From the NCBI GenBank assembly GCA_019417045.1, contig DXWE01000001.1:1-64000 (forward strand): a stretch of 64,000 nucleotides of DNA. Direction: 5' to 3'. Below the pieces are notes generated by a model that was given only the letters and a program-made list of their open reading frames with translations, was not told where the DNA came from and did no database searches. Below, one piece after another: positions 46,756-55,226 of the stretch (positions are counted from its first letter, which is position 1; every line of letters begins with the position of its first letter). Made by a program: the position numbers and the translations under genes. Source of the DNA: Oscillospiraceae bacterium. GTDB lineage: Bacteria > Bacillota > Clostridia > Oscillospirales > Acutalibacteraceae.

Positions 46756-49062
46756 TCATATCCCTCCTTCCTGTGTGGATCCCGACAGGGAGCCGAGCAG
46801 TTGTTTTATCTCCTCGTTGCTGACATTGCCAAAGGTTGGCAATGCATGCAGCGGGAGCTCCCGAATCATACCTTCCAGCAGCTTTTGGGTCCCTGACCCC
46901 AGCTGCTCCTGTGCCTCGCTTGTCTGTTTCCCGAACGGGGTCTTTTGCAGCAGCTCTCTGAGCTGCGTGATCTGCTGTTCCGACCCCAGCGCCAGCACAT
47001 CCTCCACCGTGGTCGTCTCCTTCACGACGAGCGGCAGCTTCTGCTTGGAGCGGATGTGCAGCTGCGCGCTCAGCGGCAGGTTGCGGCTGCTGCCGCCGAC
47101 GGATATCGTATAGGTTCCGCCGGGTATATGCCATCCGGCAAGCCGCTCCTCATAGTAGGCAAAGCTGCGGTCGTCCAGACAAAACGCCACTTCCTTTTCC
47201 TCTTTGGGGGCCAGCTCCACCTTTGCAAAGCCCTTCAATTCCCTTGGTGCCCGCCGCACCTCGCCCGTGTCCCGCCCTGCGTGGACATAGAGCTGCACGA
47301 CTTCCTTTCCCGTCCTGTCTCCGGTGTTCTTCACCCGCACCGTCGCCGTCACCATGTCCCCGTCTTCCACACTCGTCTTGTCCAGCGACAGCCCCGTATA
47401 GGCAAAGCTCGTATAGGACAGGCCGTGCCCGAAGGGGAACAGCACCTCCATCTCCCGCGCGTCGTACCAGCGATATCCCACATGGATGTCCTCGCGGTAA
47501 TGCACGGTTTTCCCGTCTCCCGGGAAATCCAGATAGGACGGCGTATCCTGTAACCGCAGCGGGAACGTCTCCGCCAGTTTGCCCGAGGGGTTCCGGTCGC
47601 CAAACAGCAGATCCACCGTCGCCTCCCCCACCGCCTCACCGGCCAGATACATCTCCAGCACCGCCGCCACGTCTTTCAACCACGGCATTGTCACGGGGCC
47701 GCCGTTGTGCAGCACGACCACCGTCTGGGGCTGGGCCGCCGCGACCGCGGCGATCAGGGCGTTTTGTTCCGGCGGCAGCTCCAATCCGGACCGGTCATAC
47801 CCCTCGGACTCCCAGCTGTCCGGCAGACCGGCAAACACGACCGCGCATTCGGCCTCCGCCGCCGCGCGCACCGCCTCCTCGAAGGCATTGTCTCCGAGGG
47901 GTTCTCCGCCGGCGGAAAACCCTTCGGCATACCTCAGATTTGCCATTTCCTCCGCTGCGTTGAGCGCACAGGACACCCGCATGCTGTTCACATGGCTGGA
48001 ACCGCCGCCCTGGTAGCGGGGGGTCTTCGCAAACCCGCCGATGAAGGCAACCGTGGCCCCTTTTTTCAGGGGCAGTACGCCGTTGTTTTTCAACAGGACG
48101 GCGGATTCGCCGGCCGCACGGCGCGCAAATGCGTGCTGTTCTTCTGTGTCATACGCCTCTGCCGGCCCGCCGGTCCGCCGCCCCTGCCGGATCCAGGTGA
48201 GCAGTCGCTCCACGGCGTGGTCCAGCACCGCTTCGGGCAGCCGTCCCTCCTGCACGGCTCGGACGATCTGCCTGTCATTTTCCCCGCGGCTGGACGGCAT
48301 CTCCAGCTCCAGGCCGGCCGCCAGTGCGCAGCATCTGTCATCCATGGCGCCCCAGTCCGTCATCACAATGCCGGTAAAGCCCCACTCCCGTCGGAGTACC
48401 TCGTTCAGCAACCAGGGGGATTCGCAGCTGTATACCCCGTTGATCTGGTTATACGAGCACATCACCGACCAGGGATGCGCCTGCTTCACAATCTTTTCAA
48501 AACCGGCCAGATAGATCTCCCTGAGAGCCCGCTCGCTGACCTGCACATCGATGCTCATGCGGCGCTTTTCCTGATTGTTTGCCGCAAAGTGTTTCACGCT
48601 CACACCCGTCTGCGTCCCCTGCATGCCCTGCACATAGGCGGCTCCCAGCTCGCCCGTCAGGTACGGGTCCTCCGAGAGATATTCAAAGTTGCGCCCGCAC
48701 AGAGGGCTGCGTTTGATATTCACCGCCGGCCCCAGCACCGTATGTAAGCGCTCCGCCGCGGCCGCCTGCCCGAGGCGCTCTCCCAGCTGCCGGAGCAGCT
48801 CTATGTCAAAGCTGGCACCCAGCGCCGCCCCCGTGGGAAAGCACACGGCTTTGACGCTTTCGCTCATGCCCAGATGATCGGATTCTCCGGTCTGCTTGCG
48901 CAGGCCGTGCGGGCCGTCCGCCATCCTCACCGGGGCGATCCCCAGTCGTTCCACTGCCTTTGTCGTCCAGAAGTCGGCGCCGGAACACAGCCCGGCCTTT
49001 TCCTCCAGAGTCATCTGCGCAATGATTTCTTTCACTTCCGCTTGCACTCCCACAGCGCCCAT
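46756..49062 (-). CDS. GH3 family beta-glucosidase
   Basis: About 768 residues, no signal peptide, so cytoplasmic. Barrel domain with KHFAANNQE and nucleophile Asp236 in VMTDWGAMDD; alpha/beta sandwich with GLPDSWESEGYDR, which carries the probable acid/base Glu; FnIII-like domain (about 545-625); and a C-terminal helical extension of about 90 residues. It should remove terminal beta-linked glucose or xylose from imported oligosaccharides. ATG 49062 has GGAGG seven bases upstream. First gene of the unit, with promoter and palindromic operator at 49114-49161. Confidence 0.93.
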   Translation of the reverse strand: MGAVGVQAEVKEIIAQMTLEEKAGLCSGADFWTTKAVERLGIAPVRMADGPHGLRKQTGESDHLGMSESVKAVCFPTGAALGASFDIELLRQLGERLGQAAAAERLHTVLGPAVNIKRSPLCGRNFEYLSEDPYLTGELGAAYVQGMQGTQTGVSVKHFAANNQEKRRMSIDVQVSERALREIYLAGFEKIVKQAHPWSVMCSYNQINGVYSCESPWLLNEVLRREWGFTGIVMTDWGAMDDRCCALAAGLELEMPSSRGENDRQIVRAVQEGRLPEAVLDHAVERLLTWIRQGRRTGGPAEAYDTEEQHAFARRAAGESAVLLKNNGVLPLKKGATVAFIGGFAKTPRYQGGGSSHVNSMRVSCALNAAEEMANLRYAEGFSAGGEPLGDNAFEEAVRAAAEAECAVVFAGLPDSWESEGYDRSGLELPPEQNALIAAVAAAQPQTVVVLHNGGPVTMPWLKDVAAVLEMYLAGEAVGEATVDLLFGDRNPSGKLAETFPLRLQDTPSYLDFPGDGKTVHYREDIHVGYRWYDAREMEVLFPFGHGLSYTSFAYTGLSLDKTSVEDGDMVTATVRVKNTGDRTGKEVVQLYVHAGRDTGEVRRAPRELKGFAKVELAPKEEKEVAFCLDDRSFAYYEERLAGWHIPGGTYTISVGGSSRNLPLSAQLHIRSKQKLPLVVKETTTVEDVLALGSEQQITQLRELLQKTPFGKQTSEAQEQLGSGTQKLLEGMIRELPLHALPTFGNVSNEEIKQLLGSLSGSTQEGGI

Positions 49063-49113
49063 GAACGACCTCCTCTCCTTGTTTTGGGACATGTGTATCA
49101 TAACTATATTTTG

Positions 49114-49161
49114 ATTATGGACGAAATAGGGCAGTTTGTCAATTGACAAACTGCCCTATTT
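49114..49161 (-). promoter_or_regulatory. GH3 promoter with 38-bp palindromic operator
   Basis: Minus strand TTGACA (49137-49142), 17-bp spacer, CATAAT (49114-49119). A perfect 38-bp palindrome (49124-49161, centre CAATTG) covers the -35. Its core GTTTGTCAATTGACAAAC is a typical size for a TetR-family operator, and the tetR gene is adjacent. The palindrome could also act as the tetR terminator. Confidence 0.8.
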
Positions 49162-49178
49162 TTGTGAATTATATTTAT

Positions 49179-49799
49179 TTATTTTGCTGAAATCCCGTTG
49201 ACGAGAATCTGGGGGAGCAGCGAAAGATATTCCTGGCTGTAGCCGTGCTCCTGCTGGTAGTGTTCCGCCCGGGGGATAATCCGCTGCGCCATGGCCAGCA
49301 GCGTGTTGAGCAAAAAGAGCCCCGTAAATCGGATCGAACCGTGCAGTTTTAAAGAGCCGTCCTGTTCCCCCTTTTTCAGCGCAACATCCACCATACCGCT
49401 GGACAGCCGCCTGTTAAAGGAGATATATTCCTCTGCCGCTTTGCTCTTCGGGTAGACATCGCTGAAAAACTGGTCGAATTCATCCAAGAAGCGCACCCAT
49501 TTCGGATGTTCGATCAGCTTGTTCATATATCGGTTCAGCACCTGTAACAGCGCCTGGGCCCCGGTTTCCGTCCGGGGCTCCGGTTCCTCCAGCACCGTCT
49601 CGATCTCTGTAAGAATATGCACCGCGACGTTAAACGCAATGCTCTCCTTCGATTCAAAATGGCGGTACAGCGAACTGCGGCCGATCCCCGCCCGCTGGGC
49701 GATGTCCTTCATCTCGGTGGCCGCAATGCCCTTTTTCAAAAAGAGTTCCTGCGCAATTTCAATGATCTCTTCATCTTTGATATCAATGGGACGCGCCAT
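49179..49799 (-). CDS. TetR-family regulator
   Basis: About 206 residues. N-terminal helix-turn-helix ATEMKDIAQRAGIGRSSLYRHFESKE, then a helical ligand domain. Lying directly upstream of the GH3 promoter on the same strand, with a 38-bp palindrome between them, it most likely represses the GH3/hydrolase unit. Its ligand is unknown. ATG 49799 chosen for the usual MARPxxxKDEEI start; the upstream in-frame extension is not family-like. Confidence 0.92.
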   Translation of the reverse strand: MARPIDIKDEEIIEIAQELFLKKGIAATEMKDIAQRAGIGRSSLYRHFESKESIAFNVAVHILTEIETVLEEPEPRTETGAQALLQVLNRYMNKLIEHPKWVRFLDEFDQFFSDVYPKSKAAEEYISFNRRLSSGMVDVALKKGEQDGSLKLHGSIRFTGLFLLNTLLAMAQRIIPRAEHYQQEHGYSQEYLSLLPQILVNGISAK

Positions 49800-50067
49800 A
49801 TGAATTTTCCACTTCCCTCCACTTTTTGCCAACAGGCCTCTGATTTCGTCAATTGTTTCTATTATAAAAACCTGTGTCCCAAAAAGCAAGTGCCGATTGT
49901 TTTTTCTCTGGCTGGCTCCGGTTCGATTCCGCATGGTTTTCTCCCACTCCAGCAGATCCCCATTTCAAAATCGGCCCCTTGCTCTCATCAAGGCGATTTT
50001 ACGTTTCAGCAAAAAAAATATCATACATAATTAATACCGCGTTCACAAAAAAGTCGCATTTACCCTG
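49800..50067. other. Intergenic region between tetR and the M23 unit
   Basis: No convincing gene or structured element was found here. The tetR promoter should lie near 49830-49900, but no strong match was identified. Confidence 0.3.
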
Positions 50068-50206
50068 TATACTGAACGTGTACTCGGAAGCGGAGTGGAG
50101 CCGCACCCCTCCGTTTCATACAAGACGAGTACGAATACCCTCCTCAAGACACCCTCTAACGAATGGTAGGCAGCTCTATGAAAATAGGGCTGCCTATCAT
50201 TTTTTT
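50068..50206 (+). ncRNA. Possible structured RNA with terminator upstream of the M23 peptidase gene
   Basis: A TATACT (-10-like, 50068-50073) is followed by a nested stem: GTACTCG (50080-50086) with CGAGTAC (50126-50132), and inside it GAAGCGGAG (50087-50095) with CTCCGTTTC (50109-50117). A terminator follows: TAGGCAGC (50167-50174) with GCTGCCTA (50189-50196), then seven T. This is the layout of a riboswitch leader or a small RNA of about 130 nt. It did not match any class I recognise; in particular c-di-AMP motifs, which often precede wall hydrolase genes, are not evident. The -35 is weak. Confidence 0.5.
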
Positions 50207-50290
50207 GCGGTTTTTTCCGGCTTTGAATATTTGCCCAAAACGCTGTCCACACTATCCGTACCAAGGTATTTGGAAACGGAGGAACAGCGC

Positions 50291-51031
50291 ATGAAAAAGA
50301 TGCACCAGAGCGGCGAGTCCCGCTGGAAGCGGTTTTGGCAGGGCCGCGGCTTTTATGTGGCGTTGGCCGTCTGCCTGGTCGCGGTGTGCGGCCTCGCGGT
50401 CACCACCTTTATAGACGTGCTGGTTCAGGACTCCCCGGAGGATCCGATCTCCGATCCCTCCACTGCGCCCACGCAGCCTGCCGGGCAGGTAGCGACTGGC
50501 GTCCCGGACGATCGGACGACCACCACGACGACCGAGACACCGACCACCACACAGCCCTCCTCCGTCGATACGGTGGAACCGGCGGACCTCTATGTGCTGC
50601 CCTTGACCAACGAGGTACTGGCGGAATACAGCGAGCAGCCCGTCTACTCCCTCACCATGCAGAGTTGGCGGGTGCACACGGGCACGGATTTCAAAGGCGA
50701 GATCGGCCAGGCGGTCAAGGCGGTGGCCGACGGCACTGTCCAGCAGGTATACACCGACGTGCTGTGGGGTGACTGCCTCGTCATCGATCACGGGTATGGC
50801 GTCCAATCCCTCTATTGCGGCGTGACCACCTCTCTTGCCGAGGGGGACACCGTAAAGGTGGGCGAGGAGATCGGCGCCCTGTCGACTATCCCCTGTGAGA
50901 GCCTGCTGTCGCCCCATCTGCATCTGGAGATGCGGGTATCTGATAAGACGGTCGACCCGGTGAAAGCAATCGGCCGGGAGGTCAAGCTGGTGACGGATCA
51001 GCCGACAGAGACCACCTCACCGACGGCATAA
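50291..51031 (+). CDS. M23 peptidase with single membrane anchor, SpoIIQ-like
   Basis: 246 residues. Cytoplasmic basic start, one membrane helix (about 21-43), a Thr/Pro-rich tether, and an LytM domain at about 115-235. The zinc ligands are complete: HxxxD (His129, Asp133) and HLH (His209, His211), so it may be an active peptidoglycan endopeptidase. Size, single anchor and domain order resemble clostridial SpoIIQ of the engulfment channel, but no sporulation neighbour supports this. GGAGGA precedes ATG 50291. Confidence 0.85.
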   Translation: MKKMHQSGESRWKRFWQGRGFYVALAVCLVAVCGLAVTTFIDVLVQDSPEDPISDPSTAPTQPAGQVATGVPDDRTTTTTTETPTTTQPSSVDTVEPADLYVLPLTNEVLAEYSEQPVYSLTMQSWRVHTGTDFKGEIGQAVKAVADGTVQQVYTDVLWGDCLVIDHGYGVQSLYCGVTTSLAEGDTVKVGEEIGALSTIPCESLLSPHLHLEMRVSDKTVDPVKAIGREVKLVTDQPTETTSPTA

Positions 51032-51090
51032 ATGGAGAAAAACCACGATTGCCCCCGGAAATCCCTTATGGGAACCGGTCAGAGGGGCAC

Positions 51091-51122
51091 AAAAAGAGGG
51101 CGGACACATCCGCCCTCTTTTT
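51091..51122. terminator. Bidirectional terminator between the M23 and pyruvate kinase genes
   Basis: Fourteen-base perfect arms (AAAAAGAGGGCGGA and its complement) around CACA. T runs on both strands serve the two convergent genes. Confidence 0.92.
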
Positions 51123-51152
51123 GTATGTGTCTCTTCCTGTTTCCGGTGTACC

Positions 51153-52898
51153 TCATTTCTGATTGTACATCACCGCACCGCGCTCCGCATCCAGCGTGAC
51201 CGCGATCCCGCTCTTGAGCAGATGCGTTGCGTTGTGCGCGCCCACCAGCACCGGGATGTTCAGGGCCATTCCCACCGTGGCCGCGTGGCTGTTGAGGCCG
51301 TCCGCCTCCGTCACGATCCCCGCCGCCTCCTTGAGCAGCGGCAGCACACTGTTGTCCGTCTGCGGGATCACCAGGATATCCCCCGCGTGGAATTTGGCCT
51401 GCGCGGCCGCCGCATCCGGCACCACGCACAGGTTGCCACACACCGATCTCGTGCCGATCCCGTGGCCCTGTACCAGAATGTTGCCCACCAGGTGGACTTT
51501 GAGCAGGTTGGTGGTACCGGACACGCCGAGCGGCACGCCGCCGGTGATGACCACCAGCTCCCCGCTCTGCACCAGCCCCGCCTTTACCGCGCAGTCCACC
51601 GCGTGGTCGAACAGGTCGTCCATATTGTCCTTCTCCTGCGCCATCAACGGGGTCACACCCCATGACAGGTTCATCTGGCGGCAGGCGCGCTCGTTTGTCG
51701 TACAGCAGATGATGGGGCACGCCGGGCGGAATTTGGAGATCATCCGCGCGGTCGCACCGGATTTTGTCACCGTGATGATCGCCGTGGCGCCGAGATCGTG
51801 CGCCGTGGTGACGGTCGCATGGGAAATCGCGTTCGTCACCGTCGTATCCTCCGCCACGTCCCGCGCATTGAACCGCTTTTTATAGTCGATATCCCGCTCG
51901 GTACGCTCCGCGATACGCGCCATCGTCTTCACCGTCTCGACCGGATAGGCGCCGACCGCCGTCTCCCCCGACAGCATGATCGCACTGGTCCCATCGTAAA
52001 TCGCGTTCGCCACGTCGGTCACTTCCGCCCGGGTGGGACGCGGGTTTTTCACCATGGAATCGAGCATCTGGGTCGCCGTGATGACCTGCAGCCCGGCGTT
52101 ATATCCCTTTTTAATCATGATCTTCTGGATAGGTGGCAGCTCCTCCAGCGGGATCTCCACCCCCATATCCCCGCGGGCGACCATGATGCCGTCCGACACC
52201 TTGAGGATCTCATCCAGATGGTCGACCCCCTCCGCGTTCTCGATCTTGGAGATGATCCGGATCTCATGGTCGTTGTTCTTTTCCAGCTCTCGCCGGATCT
52301 GCAGCGCGTCCTCCGCGCAGCGCACAAACGACGCCGCGATAAAATCCGCGTCCATCTCCACCGCGAACGCGATATCCGACCGGTCGCGGTCGCTCAAAAA
52401 CGGCATGGACAGATGTACGCCGGGCACGTTGATCCCCTTGTGGGCGGAGATGGTCCCGCCATTTAAAACCGTGCACCGGATCTCGGTGTCCGTGACCTGG
52501 TCGACCACCATGTCGATCAGCCCGTCGTCGATCAATATGTGGCAGCCGCGGCAGACATCCTTTGGCAGGCCGGCATACTGGATAAACCCGACCTTGTCGT
52601 CCCCCACCGTCTCCTTGGTGGTCAGCGTATACACGCTGCCGGCTTTCAGTTCTACTTTCGGCGTCTGAAACGTCCCAAGCCGGATCTCCGGCCCCTTGGT
52701 GTCGATGAGCACCGCCACCGGCCGGTGCAGCTCTTCCCGGATTCGCTTGACCATCTCGATCCGCCGGCGGTGGATGTCCTGGTCCTGGTGGGACATGTTG
52801 ATCCGGGCCACGTCCATTCCCGCGAGCATCAGCCCGCGCAGAACTTCCGGATCGTCCGTCGCGGGTCCAAGTGTGCAAATAATTTTCGTCTTTCTCAT
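51153..52898 (-). CDS. pyk: Pyruvate kinase with C-terminal PEP-utilizer domain
   Basis: About 581 residues. Core motifs: TKIICTLGPAT start, RINMSH, DTKGPEIR, the IISKIENAEGVDHLDEI active-site strand with catalytic Lys, and ATQMLDSM. The final 90 residues form the extra PEP-utilizer (phosphohistidine-like) domain with GLNSHAATVGMALNIPVLVG, as in Bacillus and many Clostridia. It makes ATP and pyruvate from PEP. ATG 52898 is preceded by AAAGGA twelve bases away. It follows two surface protein genes on the same strand with no clear promoter in the 62-bp gap. Confidence 0.97.
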   Translation of the reverse strand: MRKTKIICTLGPATDDPEVLRGLMLAGMDVARINMSHQDQDIHRRRIEMVKRIREELHRPVAVLIDTKGPEIRLGTFQTPKVELKAGSVYTLTTKETVGDDKVGFIQYAGLPKDVCRGCHILIDDGLIDMVVDQVTDTEIRCTVLNGGTISAHKGINVPGVHLSMPFLSDRDRSDIAFAVEMDADFIAASFVRCAEDALQIRRELEKNNDHEIRIISKIENAEGVDHLDEILKVSDGIMVARGDMGVEIPLEELPPIQKIMIKKGYNAGLQVITATQMLDSMVKNPRPTRAEVTDVANAIYDGTSAIMLSGETAVGAYPVETVKTMARIAERTERDIDYKKRFNARDVAEDTTVTNAISHATVTTAHDLGATAIITVTKSGATARMISKFRPACPIICCTTNERACRQMNLSWGVTPLMAQEKDNMDDLFDHAVDCAVKAGLVQSGELVVITGGVPLGVSGTTNLLKVHLVGNILVQGHGIGTRSVCGNLCVVPDAAAAQAKFHAGDILVIPQTDNSVLPLLKEAAGIVTEADGLNSHAATVGMALNIPVLVGAHNATHLLKSGIAVTLDAERGAVMYNQK

Positions 52899-52960
52899 AC
52901 TGTTTAGGGGTCCTTTCTGGTAAATCCAATGGGTCTCTGCATGCCAAAAGCGGAAGGCTG

Positions 52961-53629
52961 TCAGCCGTCGCCGCTCTCCCGCTGCCGGGGCGACCGCCGT
53001 CGCCTGCCGGCAACGAGCGCCAGCACCGCACAGATCACCAGCACCCCTCCCGAGACGCACAGCACTGCCAGCACGCCCGGCAGCCGCACCTGGCCGCCCG
53101 ACGAGGCGGACGTGCCGAATCTCCAGTTCAGCGGCGCGGTCAGCGCGGCGGAACCGGTATAGCCAAAATCACAGGACAGGCTGATCGTATAGGTCTCGCT
53201 GCCTCCTGCGGCGAGGTCAAACGCCGCGAGCTGCAAGCCGCCCTCTTCGTCCATGCAGTGCGCATAGGTGCCGCTGTACACCACCGTGTCGCCGCTCTGG
53301 ACGGTCAGATACAACGCGTCCAGATACGCGAGCGCCGCCGGGTCGTCGTACGGCAGCTCCACCCGACGCAGGGCGATCGTCTCTGTCTCTTCGCCGCTGT
53401 TGCGCAGGGTCAGCCGGCCGCCCGTGCGGGTCTCCCCTGCCTGTAGCTGCGGAAATTCCCAAAAGGTGGGCGATTGCGAGTCGGCCGACAGGCTCCTGTC
53501 CGCCCCGAGCGTAAAGGTGCGCGCCGAACCGGTCGATTCCGCCGCCGTCACGCCACCGCACCACACGGCGATCACACCGGCCAACAGCACCGCCGCAGCG
53601 CCCCGATATCCCTTTTTCATTCTTTTCAT
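52961..53629 (-). CDS. Secreted beta-sandwich protein with C-terminal membrane helix
   Basis: About 222 residues. Signal peptide (MKRMKKGYRGAAAVLLAGV, cleavage near VTAAES), a single beta-rich domain with LTLRNSGEETETIALRRVE and Gly-rich turns, then a membrane helix (about 183-205) and a basic tail (GRRRRSPRQRE). The beta domain recalls TasA/camelysin-like or CARDB-like folds, but this is only a pattern impression. It lies 58 bp after the LamG gene and upstream of pyk. Function unknown. Confidence 0.6.
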   Translation of the reverse strand: MKRMKKGYRGAAAVLLAGVIAVWCGGVTAAESTGSARTFTLGADRSLSADSQSPTFWEFPQLQAGETRTGGRLTLRNSGEETETIALRRVELPYDDPAALAYLDALYLTVQSGDTVVYSGTYAHCMDEEGGLQLAAFDLAAGGSETYTISLSCDFGYTGSAALTAPLNWRFGTSASSGGQVRLPGVLAVLCVSGGVLVICAVLALVAGRRRRSPRQRESGDG

Positions 53630-53687
53630 GTCCGCGGTCCCTTCCTTCTTGAACGTCCGCTCCCGGCGGCAGGATCCCTCCTGCCCC

Positions 53688-54707
53688 CTACTGCCGGCGG
53701 CGCCATTCGCAGACATTCACCACCACCGCAGCGACCGCGCATACCGCCAGCACGCCCGCCAGCACATACCAGCCCCACACCGGCAGGCCCAGATACGACG
53801 ACGCATACGGCGTCACCGTCTCGTCCGCCTGCCTGGTCGGCAACGCCAGATCGTCCGTCCTCTCGGTCGGGAGATACGGCGCCTGCGTCGCCGGCATCTC
53901 CTCGTCAATCGAGGCGGCGCCCAGCGCCAGCTTGCGGATCTGTTCCTCGGTCAGCGCGTCGTTGTACAGCGCCGTATCGTCCAGCAGCGCGTTCAGCAGC
54001 GGGTCCTCCCACAGGCCCGTCCCAATCTGCAGCTGCCGGGCCTGCATGTCCGCCACACCCAGCCACAGGTCCTCCGAAAACCACAGCGAACCGTCGATAT
54101 ACAGCTTCAGAGCCTGCCCGTCCATGACCAGTGCCACATGGTGCCACTCGTTTTGGGGCAGCGCATACGTCTGCCCCCCCTCCGTGACCGGGTTGTACGC
54201 CCGGACCTGCGTGTCGTCCCGCACAAACTCCATATAGATCCCGTCCACCCGGGCGCCGGACTCCCCTGACTCGGCGTCCCACCCGTGCACGCTCACGGTG
54301 AGATACCGCTCCTCGCTGCGCGACATGGTGAGCAGCCGCTGCCAGTACTCCCCGGTCTCCCCGCCGCCGACGCTGCCCTGCCAGTTGATCCAGGTGACAA
54401 ATGTCAGCTGGGGGATCTGCAACTCGTCATACCCCACCTCGAGGTATTCCGACTGCCCGTCGAGCCGCAGCGCCTGGCCGTGTACGCCGCCGTCCACCCA
54501 GGTCATCTCGTCGAGCGGGGTCTCTTCGCCGTTGCGGTAGAACAGCAGCGGTTCCTCCGACTCGCCCGGCTCTGTAATAAGCGTCATCTTCCCGTCGTCC
54601 AAAAAGACGTCGGGGACCAGCGCAGAAACAGGCAGCGCCAGACAGACGGCGCACAGCGCCGCCAGAAAGCCTGTCCCTATCTTCCAAACCCACGTGTTTC
54701 GTCTCAT
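53688..54707 (-). CDS. LamG-domain surface protein with C-terminal membrane helix
   Basis: 339 residues. Signal peptide ending near ALPVSA, a LamG/concanavalin A-like jelly roll (about 75-245) with the signature LTFVTWINWQG, EWHHVALVMDGQALKLYIDG and the LDDTALYNDALTEEQI ending typical of LamG_3 domains, a linker, and a membrane helix close to the C-terminus (about 310-332) before EWRRRQ. It probably binds or displays a ligand at the cell surface. GGGAG precedes ATG 54707. The stop is TAG. Confidence 0.8.
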   Translation of the reverse strand: MRRNTWVWKIGTGFLAALCAVCLALPVSALVPDVFLDDGKMTLITEPGESEEPLLFYRNGEETPLDEMTWVDGGVHGQALRLDGQSEYLEVGYDELQIPQLTFVTWINWQGSVGGGETGEYWQRLLTMSRSEERYLTVSVHGWDAESGESGARVDGIYMEFVRDDTQVRAYNPVTEGGQTYALPQNEWHHVALVMDGQALKLYIDGSLWFSEDLWLGVADMQARQLQIGTGLWEDPLLNALLDDTALYNDALTEEQIRKLALGAASIDEEMPATQAPYLPTERTDDLALPTRQADETVTPYASSYLGLPVWGWYVLAGVLAVCAVAAVVVNVCEWRRRQ

Positions 54708-54762
54708 AGGATTCTCCCTGTCCCCGTGTCTCTCTTAAAAACCCACAAGCGTATTCGGATAA

Positions 54763-54791
54763 ATTATCCCATTATCTTCCCCAAATGTCAA
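54763..54791 (-). promoter_or_regulatory. Promoter of the LamG surface gene unit
   Basis: Minus strand TTGACA (54786-54791), 17-bp spacer, GATAAT (54763-54768). The -35 overlaps the TGA stop of the MGMT-like gene. Confidence 0.8.
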
Positions 54792-55111
54792 GAGGGGTCC
54801 GGCCTGCCGTCCCACCAGAATTGCCGCAGATCCACCCGGCCATCCGGCAAAAAACCAACCCCCTCCGCCTCCAGCAGCTCGCGCTGCCGGTTGCCGCCGC
54901 CAAAGGCGAACGCCTGCGAGACCTCGCCCTGCCGGTTGACCACCCGGAAACAGGGGATGTGCTCCGGATCGGGGTTGACGTGCAGCGCATACCCCACCAC
55001 CTGCGACCAGCGGGGATTCCCCGCAAGCGCTGCGATCTGGCCGTAGGTGGCCACTTTTCCCGCCGGGATCTGGCGCACCACGGCGTATATTTTCTCAAAC
55101 GTATTGGGCAT
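54788..55111 (-). CDS. MGMT-family (alkyltransferase-like) DNA-binding protein
   Basis: About 107 residues, the short DNA-binding domain form. Helix-turn-helix with GKVATYGQIAALAGNP, then the active-site loop. The loop reads IPCFRVVNR: the cysteine (Cys54) is kept, but the usual histidine of PCHR is Phe55. Alkyltransferase-like proteins instead change the Cys to Trp. It may bind alkylated guanine without normal transfer. AGAGGTGA precedes ATG 55111. Single gene. Confidence 0.88.
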   Translation of the reverse strand: MPNTFEKIYAVVRQIPAGKVATYGQIAALAGNPRWSQVVGYALHVNPDPEHIPCFRVVNRQGEVSQAFAFGGGNRQRELLEAEGVGFLPDGRVDLRQFWWDGRPDPS

Positions 55112-55169
55112 TTCCCTCACCTCTTTCTTAGTGTACCATGTTCCTGCCCTTTTGAACAGGGGCAATAGA

Positions 55170-55201
55170 AAAAACCGGTGTGCAATTGCACACCGGTTTT
55201 T
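55170..55201. terminator. Terminator of the dockerin/esterase operon
   Basis: A perfect 32-bp palindrome with arms AAAAACCGGTGTGCAA and T runs on both strands. It lies 25 bp past the dockerin gene stop (55227). Confidence 0.9.
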
Positions 55202-55226
55202 GGGAAAAACTCGGATTTATGCGACT

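Noticed and set aside
44323..46896. Plus-strand frame of 857 codons opposite the membrane hydrolase gene
   Set aside because: Composition is His/Arg/Asp-rich without motifs; the minus-strand frame has a signal anchor, GHSIG motif and membrane helices.
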